Below are positions 17,701-25,921 of a stretch of 42,603 bases of DNA, piece by piece. The notes beneath the pieces were generated by a model, which saw only the letters and a program-made list of their open reading frames with translations, ran no database searches and was not told where the DNA came from. Each line of letters starts with the position of its first letter. Within the stretch, counting starts at the first letter, position 1. The position numbers and the translations under genes are program-made. The DNA is from Clostridia bacterium (GTDB taxonomy: Bacteria > Bacillota > Clostridia > Peptostreptococcales > Acidaminobacteraceae). The stretch covers positions 1-42,603 of the forward strand of contig JAFGVN010000010.1 of the NCBI GenBank assembly GCA_016937975.1, given 5' to 3'.

Positions 17701-20434
17701 ATTGTTCTTCTTCATCATAGTAGAAGTTCAAGTAATACAAATTACCATAGCTGTCATAAGCTATACTAAAAACATTTAAATTATCACCATCAAGCAAACT
17801 TTTACTTTCAGAATTGATCGGTAAGCCATCATAAATATAATATGCTGTAAAATCCTCTCTATTTTCTTCAACTAAAATACTTTGTCTACCTTTTGCACTG
17901 ACTGCAAAGTCTAAGAATTTATGATTTTCATCTTCTAAAGCTTCTATAAAGGTCGTTTGGTTTCTTGTGAAATCTTGCAAAACCATCATATTTTCAGCAA
18001 TTGAAACGATCCCGTTTTCAGGTTTAAATTCAACGACTTCTACCTCACGGTCTTTAGGATTGTTAAAAGATGCATCATTTTCATCAATGGTATCAAAGGT
18101 TAATAACCCTTGAAGAATCGTATCAGATACGATATAATCTCCTGAAACAAGATTATTGCTTTTCGTTAACACAACTTCGTGAAGATCCTCTTCTAAATCT
18201 GTACTGGTAACACCTAAACCATAGTAAGCATTTGGTGCATTTTTTATAACAGACAACAAATCACCATAGAATTGAATTTCAGGTGGATTGTTCAAAACTT
18301 CAAAGTCAAAAGCATATGTCGGATCTGTTAAAAACAAATAATCATCTGATCTGATGCTGGTATGTCCTACAGCATGATAAAGACCAGGCAATAGACCGAC
18401 TGTAGAAGTCAAATGATTTTCCTCTTCGCCATTGATCAAACTAATACTATTCGGTGGATAGGTAAAGAATCCATCTAGCAAACTGTTCACAAAATAACTT
18501 CTAATTAAAAATCCGATTTGATTCTCAAAGTTACCGTAAAATGCAATATCACCTGCTTCATTTAAATGGGTATCCTGCTTTTCATAAGCAATATTTCGAT
18601 ATTCATTCACCACAAGATCAAAAGATGCTTTTAAGTTGTTATAAGATGCTGTGACTTGAGTTTCACCTCTTTTTACAGCAGTCACTTGACTTTCAGAAAG
18701 TTCAACTAAACCCTTACTTTCTTCAAGACTTGTCACTTCTACGATTTCACCAGTCGGCAATTTCATATATACCACTAATTGACCTGATTCCTGAGGTATT
18801 TCATCACCTATGTTTAAAACATAAGCCTCAGTGAAAGGTACAAATGAAGGTACTTCACTTTCAGTTTGCATATAACCCAAAGTCGCTTCTGGTATTCTAT
18901 CACTTGTAAAAGCATATACTGGGCCATCATCAGATTTTACAAAATTTCCTACAGGATTTAAGGATTCGTCAAACCAAAGCATATAGGTTGCGTTTCCGTT
19001 ATTATCAAAGATACCTACTCCATCATTAACTGCCACTAAATGGAAATCTCCAAGTGACAAACTAAAAGAAAAATCCTGTACTTTATTTAGGGTATCACCA
19101 ACGACATATTTTTGAAGATGGGTTTGTCCGCCTTCTTCCAACAAAAGGTAAAATTCATTGGTGTATTGACCTGTGACAAAGTCAATTACCTTGCCATCAA
19201 AGGTTCCGATCAAAGTCTCATGCTTATAGAGCGAAGTGGTTTCACCTGTATATTCCAGATGCCATAACCAATTTAAGACATCAAAGTCATATCGATAGTT
19301 GTTTTCACTGCTGATCACAGGTGTCGTTAGATCCGTACTTAAATATAGATTATACTGTTGTCCCATTTTACTTTCTTCATAAACTAGAAAATACAAACTG
19401 CCAGTTTTTGACATGGCTGCATCCACAATTTTTGAAGAAACTTTTTCAGGAATAGAAACAGTGGCTTCACCTTTAATTGATGTATTAAAGCCATTATAAG
19501 TAAAATAGTATGCTTCTTCTTGAGCACCTTTTAAGGCATCAAATTTTGAAACAACTTGAGGTTTTACTTCGTAAACACCGTCTTTAATATCCCTGACATC
19601 AACAGTATGTTCTCTTGTGGTTGTATCCCCATATAAATCTGTAACAGAGTAGGTGATGGGATAAGTTGATACAGAAGAAGTGTTAAAACCTTGCGCATAC
19701 GGTGCTAATACCGTTACTGGTAAAACGCCATCTTCCACATCTTTACCCATCACATCATAGTCCAATGCTACAGTTCCATTTAAAGCCAAGATCAAACGTT
19801 CATTCTTTGGCACAATAGAAGGTACATGGTTTTTCACTAATAATTCTATTTCCAGTGCTTGATCATCCTTTCTTGCTACAAGATGATGAACACCATAATC
19901 TAAGGTTTCTGTTGTTTCTAACAAGATTTCATTTTCATTCTCAATTAAATAGTATGTGATCCCTTCTGTAGTCTTTTGACCACTGTCATTGAAGTAATAA
20001 CACAACACCATACCCACTTGGTAAGGTCTAATCAAATTTGTTTTTAAATACTGCTCATTAACTTCGCTTATTAAGGCATGATTATATCCCTTTTCTATTT
20101 CAAAAGTTTGAGGCGGGAAATTGTAGTCAGCCCTAAATACAGCTTCAACAACATTGGTCCCTAAGGATAAATCATCCGTTGAAGATACCACTTGATTATT
20201 TACCTTAAAATAATTAATGACGATATTTTCGCCTGAATCGCTATCTTTTGCAAAAACAATTTCACTGATGTTTTCACTTTTCTCATAATAAACCATTGGT
20301 ATCATTTCATCATTCACGCCGTGAAAAGTAATTGTTCTCTCATCAATTACTGCAAAGCTCAGTGGCATAGATGAAAAAATCATCATCACGACTAAAAGAA
20401 AAACCATTGGTTTACAAATAAACCTTTTCTTCAT
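14753..20434 (-). CDS. Giant S-layer homology (SLH) surface protein with Big domains
   Basis: A 1893-residue secreted surface protein. Residues 1-28 are a signal peptide (VFLLVVMMIFSSMPLSFA). Bacterial Ig-like Big_2-type domains are visible near residues 545-615 (ending VTASYNNLKASFDLVV), 1075-1155, 1515-1595 and 1598-1690 (VTAVSTGETTLTATVAG). Between them lie long stretches of short strands with repeated 'D..GNLYYLNF', 'DNTLYMLYGQ' and 'NDNIFLFLGE' patterns suggesting beta-propeller-like modules (inference). From residue ~1698, SLH repeats appear: YVSGYPDGTFRPNEGITRAE, then FPDVHTDHWAFGYI with FSGYNDGLFRPDQIVTRAE, then FWAKDYIYMIYNAG with GTFKPNDP; a last FSDVPASHP remnant is short. SLH repeats bind pyruvylated cell-wall polymers. 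RBS GGAGG is strong. Monocistronic, with its own activator-site promoter and terminator. Unusually for SLH proteins the acidic tail ends in KKSEE. Confidence 0.92.
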   Translation of the reverse strand: MKKRFICKPMVFLLVVMMIFSSMPLSFAVIDERTITFHGVNDEMIPMVYYEKSENISEIVFAKDSDSGENIVINYFKVNNQVVSSTDDLSLGTNVVEAVFRADYNFPPQTFEIEKGYNHALISEVNEQYLKTNLIRPYQVGMVLCYYFNDSGQKTTEGITYYLIENENEILLETTETLDYGVHHLVARKDDQALEIELLVKNHVPSIVPKNERLILALNGTVALDYDVMGKDVEDGVLPVTVLAPYAQGFNTSSVSTYPITYSVTDLYGDTTTREHTVDVRDIKDGVYEVKPQVVSKFDALKGAQEEAYYFTYNGFNTSIKGEATVSIPEKVSSKIVDAAMSKTGSLYFLVYEESKMGQQYNLYLSTDLTTPVISSENNYRYDFDVLNWLWHLEYTGETTSLYKHETLIGTFDGKVIDFVTGQYTNEFYLLLEEGGQTHLQKYVVGDTLNKVQDFSFSLSLGDFHLVAVNDGVGIFDNNGNATYMLWFDESLNPVGNFVKSDDGPVYAFTSDRIPEATLGYMQTESEVPSFVPFTEAYVLNIGDEIPQESGQLVVYMKLPTGEIVEVTSLEESKGLVELSESQVTAVKRGETQVTASYNNLKASFDLVVNEYRNIAYEKQDTHLNEAGDIAFYGNFENQIGFLIRSYFVNSLLDGFFTYPPNSISLINGEEENHLTSTVGLLPGLYHAVGHTSIRSDDYLFLTDPTYAFDFEVLNNPPEIQFYGDLLSVIKNAPNAYYGLGVTSTDLEEDLHEVVLTKSNNLVSGDYIVSDTILQGLLTFDTIDENDASFNNPKDREVEVVEFKPENGIVSIAENMMVLQDFTRNQTTFIEALEDENHKFLDFAVSAKGRQSILVEENREDFTAYYIYDGLPINSESKSLLDGDNLNVFSIAYDSYGNLYYLNFYYDEEEQYHLGFYRIDFNDASNEVISTRLMNLDEIFFQSDVTNIDVKDFAFGPDNTLYMLYGQKEDLVNFYLSIQMTENSDGLSIGDYTHVHIGRTLPGVNPTSDFSGIAVYDNQVYVAKNDHVMYPEAGHFLDEKTLLVPVDENLSPLWVDAYFGNAVSLGNTFKTEINCPDVIELEVGFNSLKHSDILEVSATPYVFNSEIAYLWEENDVFAFNEETKEVSALSEGQGVITLQVNGISKQVMVKVVEKPLITDIKPLIIEKNGMVQGNAGIMVNSPYPVELYVLDQEELIPAARYIFKSDQTGSYTVTYSAVSEDKTQTFERTVTVIESNLNDVSILLENTERRFVEDESAVNEFWQGEKEHNYLSFYNHVTGVTSLLGDVSYLPMLFDIDLRYPVITVATDTNDNIFLFLGEILFSVNPKTGEKYLWQWGEGLRASQMIDYRNMGMAFDENNTLMIALNDSIYTFDLDYDNHTFIPNQEFESMENIFINDIYVTEDHRIFILRTAHHNIDKASSGPSEGSIVIEEVKLMDSTIEVIKSLSIPLEEDCVGTGLMAYGNHLYMTLDGSVESQVVSVDFDLTESQVMMMDFGPYMPHITDGASRWRTTLQTEGITLHIGYNQGPSAGEKVIPYVLTPEFRKGLPVTFEMVSGSDVISLNQETGLIKGKKAGYAKVKVTVDGVSSYTNVTVVTHDAPITNSVGITLSPNPVEVEYGPGADPELLTKQVKATVYGTSSPVTYKMANASIATVDENGLVTAVSTGETTLTATVAGRSTSVKVIVYYIDEELNPLGLVEFNLPYVSGYPDGTFRPNEGITRAELATMFTRILNLEIAPNTERFPDVHTDHWAFGYIDAATRAGIFSGYNDGLFRPDQIVTRAELSATVAKYWQYFEVDVDHTPQMIKDVTPTFWAKDYIYMIYNAGLVKNFEDGTFKPNDPTLRSQIVSILNILINRNGLDQGSPNFSDVPASHPNYMDIEAASNSSVKKSEE

Positions 20435-20500
20435 ACTTCCTCCTTCATTTCAACCAGTGACCAAGGTCACATCTTAGTGTACCCTCTTAAGTACGTGGTA

Positions 20501-20570
20501 ATTATATGTCAAAATTTATATTAGACAAGTCAAAAAGTTTATTTAGCCATATACAAAACCTATTTAGCCA
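20501..20570 (-). promoter_or_regulatory. SLH gene promoter with tandem TGGCTAAATA activator sites
   Basis: Two perfect TGGCTAAATA copies on the minus strand (20561-20570 and 20540-20549) lie 21 bp apart start to start. After 11 bp comes -35 TTGTCT (20523-20528), a 16-bp spacer and a perfect -10 TATAAT (20501-20506). Geometry matches the Tad-operon promoter base for base in spacing up to the -35. The leader to the ATG is about 60 nt. Confidence 0.72.
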
Positions 20571-20740
20571 AGAATGTTTACATAATTTTACAAATAAGTT
20601 TTGTTGTCATCCATTCCTGCTTTTTTCACAAAAAACGTTTAATGACTTTAGTCACGGCTAGTGACTTTTAGCTCTTGGAAATACTAGGTTAACCAAATTA
20701 AAAGTAAGTACATTAGCGCTATTATTTCGTAAAAAAAAAC
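20571..20740. other. Non-coding spacer with two overlapping palindromes
   Basis: No gene is seen. At 20643-20665 two short inverted repeats overlap: TGACT-tt-AGTCA and GTCAC-ggcta-GTGAC. They could be an operator, but neither is close to a recognisable promoter, so no role is assigned. Confidence 0.35.
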
Positions 20741-20757
20741 AACACCTTTTAGGTGTT
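20741..20757 (-). terminator. Intrinsic terminator after the small repeat protein
   Basis: AACACCT-aaa-AGGTGTT stem followed by G and nine U on the minus strand, directly after the stop codon at 20759-20761. Confidence 0.85.
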
Positions 20758-20758
20758 A

Positions 20759-21055
20759 TTAATCTAAATGAATCATAAGCTTTTTTGCTTTTCGGATATC
20801 CTTTTTATGAACATCCAAATAATACTTTGTATTATGATTATCCAAATAATACTTTGTTTTATAATCTTCCACATAATACTTTGTTTTATCATCTTCCACT
20901 TCTTGAAATCGTGAATGGGTATCCAATTTAAAAATCTTATGGGCCACTTTTTCATGATCGAAAATGGATGCAAGAATTTTCAATTGATCTTGATTGGATG
21001 TAACAACAAGCTCTTCCCAACCAAACAGAAGATTGTAAATTAGTCTACCAAACAT
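20759..21055 (-). CDS. Small protein with a threefold TKYY repeat insertion
   Basis: A 98-residue soluble protein. The outer parts (EELVVTSNQDQLKILASIF and YYLDVHKKDIRKAKKLM) read like one ferredoxin-fold small domain: an opening strand, a helix, then a strand ending in Y-x-x-V-HKKD and a final helix. This resembles small clostridial DUF2007-type proteins, but I cannot assign a family firmly. Inserted before the last strand are three 9-residue units (DDKTKYYVE, DYKTKYYLD, NHNTKYYLD), encoded by a 27-bp tandem repeat at 20815-20895. The last strand itself looks like the source of the duplication. RBS AAGGA lies 9 nt before the ATG; terminator immediately downstream. Function unknown. Confidence 0.65.
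   Translation of the reverse strand: MFGRLIYNLLFGWEELVVTSNQDQLKILASIFDHEKVAHKIFKLDTHSRFQEVEDDKTKYYVEDYKTKYYLDNHNTKYYLDVHKKDIRKAKKLMIHLD
20815..20895. repeat. 27-bp in-frame tandem repeat, three copies
   Basis: The core AATAATACTTTGT recurs at a 27-bp period in three copies inside the gene at 20759-21055. Divergence is small (a few bases per unit). Copy-number change would keep the reading frame. Confidence 0.85.
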
Positions 21056-21134
21056 AACTCTATATCCTTTCCTTTCATTTATTATTTCACAAAAAAATTG
21101 GAATGAAAAGATTATTTAGCGAGTTAAGAAAAAG

Positions 21135-21872
21135 TTAAGCATCGTCTCTAACGATTTTATGATAGAAGATGGTAATGGCAGTTGCTAAAACACCTACATA
21201 CAAATAATTGTTGGTCGCATTAAGAGCTCTTAAAATATAACCTTTAAACAACCAATCAATGATTGCCATGTCCATTAAGTAAATCATGGTAATCATTAAA
21301 ACCAATGCGAATAATTTATCATAGTATTGAATGGATTTCTTTAAACTATGCTTTAAGGCATTAAATCCACTTTGACTGTTGATCATCAGTTCATGAGGCA
21401 TCATTGAAAATAAAATACCAATAGAACCATAAATCGCTACAATAACAACTGTCCATAGAAGATCCATATCTATGGCTTCAATAACCTCATGATAAACAAG
21501 ATTTCCAATTAAGCCAACGATAACAATGATACCAATTGCACCAATGACCCCACCAGTGTTTCTTCTCAGATAAAGAGATATGGCATTCAAGGTTAGAGGT
21601 CTACTGTCTAAGGTAATGGACACCACACAGATCCAAATATAAATAAAAAACATCATACCCAGAAAAACTAAGGCATCCACCGTCAATGTTGAAAAGAACT
21701 CTTTAGCCGTTCCTGAATATGTACCATAACTGATGGTATAAAAAGCCATATCTTCAAGTATTTTATCTAATCCCAAATAACCTAGGGCAATTACAATGAC
21801 AGATTTTCTATGCTGCAGCATCCAGTGAACACTTGCTTTTAGGACATCTATCGGATGAATTTCTTTTTTCAT
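21135..21872 (-). CDS. Multi-pass membrane protein of unknown function
   Basis: A 245-residue integral membrane protein with about five or six TM segments, including LVFLGMMFFIYIWICVVSI, GVIGAIGIIVIVGLIGNLVY, WTVVIVAIYGSIGILFSMM and LFALVLMITMIYLMDMAII. The sequence PHELMINSQSGFNALKHSLK between TM segments is typical of bacterial proteins with a 'SGFxALKxS' cytoplasmic loop, seen in several uncharacterised clostridial families. I recognise no transporter motif. ATG 21872 is chosen because AGGTGG lies 5 nt upstream; a GTG at 21881 is in frame. It ends 80 bp before the small repeat protein gene. Confidence 0.6.
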   Translation of the reverse strand: MKKEIHPIDVLKASVHWMLQHRKSVIVIALGYLGLDKILEDMAFYTISYGTYSGTAKEFFSTLTVDALVFLGMMFFIYIWICVVSITLDSRPLTLNAISLYLRRNTGGVIGAIGIIVIVGLIGNLVYHEVIEAIDMDLLWTVVIVAIYGSIGILFSMMPHELMINSQSGFNALKHSLKKSIQYYDKLFALVLMITMIYLMDMAIIDWLFKGYILRALNATNNYLYVGVLATAITIFYHKIVRDDA

Positions 21873-21996
21873 TTCTTCCACCTCACTTCACCATATTAGC
21901 ACAAACTGATTCATTTTTGAAGTTGTGAACAACAACTCAAATTTTAAAAAATATCCACAAAATCAACACACTTCCTGTGATTTAGTGGATATCTCA

Positions 21997-23247
21997 TCAG
22001 TATTTTGTTTTAGAAGTCATTACAACTTTCATATGATAAAAGATATTGATGAAAAGGAGAAATCCTGCCAAAGCCATAAAACCAGCCCCTACGCTAAAAT
22101 GATCCGCAATGTAACCGACTGTTGGGGCTAAAATAATGGTAAACAAAGCCTTCAACTGTGATTCGACGCTTAAAACCGTTGCGCGTTTAGAAGCATCCAT
22201 ATGATCATCGACGACTTCCAAAAACAAGGGTTTTCTAATATCTCTTAAAACATACATCACTAAAAATAAAAAGATGACTAAAAAAGAGAGGTTGTTCTCA
22301 ATGGCTGGAAACATCAAAATACAAGAAGCGATTAAACCGATTTGAATGACTGTTAAAATCTCTGCAGAAGATTTCAATCTTTTCAGCAAATGGGCTTGTC
22401 TTGAAGCCACTGCACCTACAAGATAAATCAAACCATATGAAACGCCTAATAAAATTTTTAGTTGATCCTCTTGAGAAATACCCTTAAACAGAGTAATCCC
22501 CGATACCAGCAACAAGCCACTTAAAATGGGTTGAATGTAGTCTTTTATACTTTTAAAAACCCCTTCAAAGCCTGATGAACGAATTAAAAGCCATCTCAAC
22601 TCCTTATGGGTGACAATCCCCTTCAGTTGACCTATCATCATTTTAAAGAAATTATCATGGGTCTTAATCATTGGTCCATTTAAGACTTCTGGATAAGACA
22701 AGATTAAGATCATATCTAAAATATAAGGAATAATTGAAATCAAAAATATATACTTGTTACTTGGAATCATCAAAACAATGACAACAGCCAATACAGCACT
22801 GATGGCAGAGCCTATGAGTGAAAATGAACGTGTTCTGCCATAAACTTCAGCTTTATATGAAGACAAATCATTGATCTCCAAATAGGTATAAATCATAGCT
22901 TTATGAGTGCCTGACCTAAAGGCTTCTCCCAAGCCGAAAAATACCATTGCGAACATTGCCGTGATAAAATGCTTTGTAAAGAAAAAGAACACAAAGGAGA
23001 TCATGTAAAACGTAAAACACATCATCAATTCCTTTTTCCTACCATAGGCATCAGCAATTATCCCTGAAGGTACTTCAAAGATATAAATAATCATTTCCTT
23101 AATGGCAAACAAAATTCCAATTTCAAATAAATTAATCTCCATATCCATTAGGAACAAAATCAAGTAGGGTTCGAAGAATTTCAGATTTTTCAAGAACCCA
23201 TAAGCAGAAAATTTCTTTATTTGAATGTCTCTTTTGATATTGTACAT
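21997..23247 (-). CDS. MFS transporter divergent from a PadR regulator
   Basis: A 416-residue major facilitator with 12 predicted TM segments. Motif A in loop 2-3 reads GIIADAYGRKKEL, close to the drug-exporter consensus. Another marker is the long hydrophilic central loop (about residues 190-225, EVLNGPMIKTHDN). The closest pattern is the MFS_1 drug-efflux type; the substrate is unknown. RBS AAAGGG precedes ATG 23247. Its promoter region faces the divergent padR gene across 101 bp that contain inverted repeats, so PadR probably represses this transporter and itself (inference from arrangement common to PadR-efflux pairs). Confidence 0.82.
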   Translation of the reverse strand: MYNIKRDIQIKKFSAYGFLKNLKFFEPYLILFLMDMEINLFEIGILFAIKEMIIYIFEVPSGIIADAYGRKKELMMCFTFYMISFVFFFFTKHFITAMFAMVFFGLGEAFRSGTHKAMIYTYLEINDLSSYKAEVYGRTRSFSLIGSAISAVLAVVIVLMIPSNKYIFLISIIPYILDMILILSYPEVLNGPMIKTHDNFFKMMIGQLKGIVTHKELRWLLIRSSGFEGVFKSIKDYIQPILSGLLLVSGITLFKGISQEDQLKILLGVSYGLIYLVGAVASRQAHLLKRLKSSAEILTVIQIGLIASCILMFPAIENNLSFLVIFLFLVMYVLRDIRKPLFLEVVDDHMDASKRATVLSVESQLKALFTIILAPTVGYIADHFSVGAGFMALAGFLLFINIFYHMKVVMTSKTKY

Positions 23248-23281
23248 ATCCCTTTACCCCTGTTGAAACCCTAAAAAATTA

Positions 23282-23330
23282 ATGATAAAATAAATTATCG
23301 ATTATTGATATCGTCTTTTGATAATATCAT
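23282..23330. promoter_or_regulatory. Candidate PadR operator in the divergent intergenic region
   Basis: An outer inverted repeat ATGATA (23282-23287) and TATCAT (23325-23330) encloses further ATCGAT and GATATCG elements, between the MFS and padR start codons. Position and symmetry suggest a shared operator; the exact site is uncertain. Confidence 0.35.
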
Positions 23331-23348
23331 AACTCAAGGAGATCTATC

Positions 23349-23654
23349 ATGCAAGAACGCATTTTACGAAAACTTTTTTTAGGTTTCATTCATATTCACA
23401 TTCTCCATCATGCAAGAAAAGAAGCTATTTACGGCTCATGGATGATGGAAGAACTCAAACACCATGGTTATGATATCAGTCCTGGGACTTTGTATCCTCT
23501 CCTTCATAAAATGAGTGAAATGGATTTATTAATTATGGAAGAAAGAAATGTAGAGGGTAAAATCAGAAAGTATTATGCTATTACACCTTTAGGAGAATCG
23601 GTTTTGGAAGAAGCAAGAGAAAAAGCATATGAACTTTTTAAAGAAATCAAGTAA
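23349..23654 (+). CDS. PadR-family transcriptional regulator
   Basis: A 101-residue PadR regulator: LGFIHIHILHHARKEAIYGSWM, then EELKHHGYDISPGTLYPLLHKM, the winged-helix recognition segment of the family, then GKIRKYYAITPLGESVLEEAREK. This is the short (subfamily-2) form: one winged HTH with a final dimerisation helix. Small PadR proteins usually repress an adjacent transporter gene and respond to a phenolic or drug ligand. RBS AAGGAG precedes the ATG; a terminator overlaps the stop codon. Confidence 0.9.
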   Translation: MQERILRKLFLGFIHIHILHHARKEAIYGSWMMEELKHHGYDISPGTLYPLLHKMSEMDLLIMEERNVEGKIRKYYAITPLGESVLEEAREKAYELFKEIK

Positions 23655-23690
23655 GCTTATGAAAGGTTATACCTTCATAAGCTTTTTTTA
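23653..23690 (+). terminator. Intrinsic terminator of padR
   Basis: AAGCTTATGAA pairs with TTCATAAGCTT (inner GGT/ACC pairs extend it), followed by seven T. It starts in the padR stop codon and its tail reaches the stop of the converging MFS gene. Confidence 0.85.
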
Positions 23691-24878
23691 AAGAAAATGT
23701 TTTTTCTTGCCCCTTAAGATGAAGTAAATAAGAATCACAAGAGAAGCCAGAGCATAGTAAAAAAGGAGATGACTTGGTAAAATCCAGTTGCCTAATTGTC
23801 CTGTAACAAGTAAAGACACCAACAAGATCGTATTGCCTATGGCAATATCCAAGCTAAAGACTCTTCCTAGAAAAGCAGGTTCCACTTCACTTTGAAGATA
23901 AACATCGTAACCGATGTTTACAAACGTTGCAAAAATGCCACATAGAACAAATATTACTGCTAAAGCCATAAGATTGAAATGGATGCCCATGAACAAATAA
24001 GTCAGGGTATAAAATAAAGAACCATATACCATGATATGAAGAGATGATCTATTCTTTTGAACCTTCCCAACAATAAATGCCCCAACAATGGATCCACCCC
24101 CCATGACCGCTGTCATGAAACCGAATTGTTCAGGGGAGACTTCAAGCTCCAATTTCAACAGGCTGGTATATAAAGTTCTCCATCCACCACCTGTAATGGA
24201 CATGGCTGCGAAGAACAGAATCACATATTTGATTTTTTCATGTCCCACAATATAGGAAAAACCTTCTTTGAAATCTTTTAAAAGATGAGATGGCTCTTTA
24301 TGTTTTGATACGTCCTCATAGACGATGAACATTTCCGAAAAAGCAGAGATTAAAAAGGATATGCCATTGATGATGAAAACACTTGAAACGCCTAAACTAC
24401 CAATTAACACACCCCCAAATAACGGACCTGCCAACATGGATACTCTGAAGCTAATGGCATTTAAGGCATTTGCAGTGCCTAAATCCTTTTTCTCAACAAT
24501 CTGAGGATACAAACTTCTTATGGCCGGACTAAAGAAAACAGAGATGACACTTTGTAAAGCTACTATTATATAAATCGAAGCAATGTCCTTTGAAAAAATC
24601 AGCATGAAAGACAGAACACCTTGAAGTATATCACTTAGGACAATAATCAGTTTTTTATTCATACGGTCTGCTATGGTGCCTGCCAGCGGACCTATCACAA
24701 TTGATGGTAGAAATCTAAAAAACATCAATGCAGCCAAGTCAGAAACTTTTCCATTGAAATTCAGAATAAACCAGCTTAAGCCTAAGATGTTAATATTGGA
24801 GCCAATATTGGATACCCATTGTCCCCAAAAGATTAAAGCCATATTTTTATTTTTAAGTAATTGGATATAATCCTTCAT
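23688..24878 (-). CDS. MFS transporter (MFS_3-type exporter)
   Basis: A 396-residue major facilitator with 12 TM segments. Loop 2-3 motif A reads GPLAGTIADRMNKKLIIVL. The N-terminal WGQWVSNIGSNINILGLSWF and later SLYPQIVEKKDLGTANALN and SLGVSSVFIINGISFLISAFSE are characteristic of MFS_3/enterobactin-exporter-like efflux proteins; a macrolide or other drug substrate is possible. The protein at 33511-34782 is a paralogue by eye. It lies 17 bp downstream of the Crp/Fnr gene and is probably co-transcribed with it. RBS GGAGATGAT precedes ATG 24878. Confidence 0.85.
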   Translation of the reverse strand: MKDYIQLLKNKNMALIFWGQWVSNIGSNINILGLSWFILNFNGKVSDLAALMFFRFLPSIVIGPLAGTIADRMNKKLIIVLSDILQGVLSFMLIFSKDIASIYIIVALQSVISVFFSPAIRSLYPQIVEKKDLGTANALNAISFRVSMLAGPLFGGVLIGSLGVSSVFIINGISFLISAFSEMFIVYEDVSKHKEPSHLLKDFKEGFSYIVGHEKIKYVILFFAAMSITGGGWRTLYTSLLKLELEVSPEQFGFMTAVMGGGSIVGAFIVGKVQKNRSSLHIMVYGSLFYTLTYLFMGIHFNLMALAVIFVLCGIFATFVNIGYDVYLQSEVEPAFLGRVFSLDIAIGNTILLVSLLVTGQLGNWILPSHLLFYYALASLVILIYFILRGKKKHFL

Positions 24879-24895
24879 ATCATCTCCAAGTAAGC

Positions 24896-25531
24896 TTATT
24901 TCAATAATTGATATGCATTTCTAGACAGTTTTTTAAGAATGCCTTCTTCCTCCATTTTATTAAGTTCTCTAGACAAAGAAGTTCTTGCAACACCATATCT
25001 TTCCGCCATTTCCTTCTTACTTACAGACAAAAAGATTTTATTTTTTTCATCCTTGATTTTATCAAAGTCCTCTAACAATCTTTCTCTTAGGGTTCCTGTA
25101 GAGAGTTTATGGATGGTACTTACAAGAATTTTAGCACGGTCTGATAATTCTTGCATATAAGTTTCAAGAAAAGCCATATTGCCTTGACACCAACTTAGGA
25201 TTATGGGTTTGGGAACTTTCACAAGAACACAATCGGTTTCAGCAATAATATCCATGGGATAAGTTGGTTTTGAAGAAAACAATAAATTCGCACCTAAAAA
25301 ATCTCCAGGTAAAAATCTTTCTACCATTAAGGTTCGTCCTTCAAGATCATGTCTTTTAACATACACCGAACCTTCTACAATGAAGTCTACTGTTTTGCAC
25401 TGGTCTGACTCCATATAAATGAATGCCTTTTTATGGTATCGAAAGGGTTTCTTTAAAAGGGTTTCAAACATGAACCATTCTTCGTCTGTAAGATTTTTAA
25501 GTAGAGGATTTTGTTTTAAATTAAGGATCAT
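24896..25531 (-). CDS. Crp/Fnr-family transcriptional regulator
   Basis: A 211-residue Crp/Fnr protein. Residues ~15-125 form the cNMP-binding beta-roll (FIVEGSVYVKRHDLEGRTLMVERFLPGDFLG), followed by a dimerisation helix (ETYMQELSDRAKILVSTIHKL) and a winged HTH, VSKKEMAERYGVARTSLSRELNKMEEEG. The Arg-Ser pair that contacts cAMP in Crp is not present in the pocket (KPTYPMDIIAETD), so another ligand, or none, is likely. It has no N-terminal Cys cluster for an Fe-S centre. ATG 25531 is chosen over TTG 25543 because GGAAGG lies 4 nt upstream. It is divergent from the cupin gene and heads the MFS exporter gene; regulation of both is likely. Confidence 0.88.
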   Translation of the reverse strand: MILNLKQNPLLKNLTDEEWFMFETLLKKPFRYHKKAFIYMESDQCKTVDFIVEGSVYVKRHDLEGRTLMVERFLPGDFLGANLLFSSKPTYPMDIIAETDCVLVKVPKPIILSWCQGNMAFLETYMQELSDRAKILVSTIHKLSTGTLRERLLEDFDKIKDEKNKIFLSVSKKEMAERYGVARTSLSRELNKMEEEGILKKLSRNAYQLLK

Positions 25532-25606
25532 ATAACCTTCCAATCTGTATCCTAAGTAACGGACTTCACAATACTTTTATTATACGATAGATCTAGGAGG
25601 TATAAA

Positions 25607-25915
25607 ATGAAAACTAAATTTACAACTGAAACAAATCAGAAAGTTATTGAAAAATTAATACAAAATCCTGAAATTATGATTAATCACTTTATTTTTCAAA
25701 AAGAGGAGGGCTTACCTGTTCATCAATCTAATTCAAATGTTTATATGATTATTCTAAAAGGTCATCTTTCCTTATCACTGGATGGAAAAGATGAAGTTTA
25801 TGAATCCGGTCAAATCTTAACCATTCCTTATGGTTTAGAAATGCATGTGAGAAACGAAAATGAAGAAACCTTAGAAATGTTTGTCATAAAAGCACCACAT
25901 CCAGATTATTACTGA
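25607..25915 (+). CDS. Small single-domain cupin protein
   Basis: A 102-residue cupin_2 protein: LPVHQSNSNVYMIILKGHLSLSLDGK is motif 1 and GQILTIPYGLEMHVRNENEE is motif 2. Of the usual metal ligands one His remains in motif 1 (PVHQSNSNVYMI has no G(X)5HXH), and motif 2 has one His, so metal binding may be weak or absent. Such cupins can be ligand sensors or isomerases; no specific role can be given. RBS AGGAGG is strong. It is divergent from crp/fnr across 75 bp, so probably a target of that regulator. Confidence 0.75.
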   Translation: MKTKFTTETNQKVIEKLIQNPEIMINHFIFQKEEGLPVHQSNSNVYMIILKGHLSLSLDGKDEVYESGQILTIPYGLEMHVRNENEETLEMFVIKAPHPDYY

Positions 25916-25921
25916 TTGAAA

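Noticed and set aside
21113-21141. Further member of the TGGCTAAATA regulon (TATTTAGCGA upstream of the small repeat protein)
   Set aside because: Only one near-match, the second position matches 6 of 10 at a 19-bp period, and no TTGT box lies 11 bp away. It also lies close to the end of a neighbouring gene.
25607-25915. Antitoxin or immunity gene for the TNT toxin
   Set aside because: It is a plain cupin far from the toxin gene and on the other strand; immunity genes lie directly downstream of the toxin.
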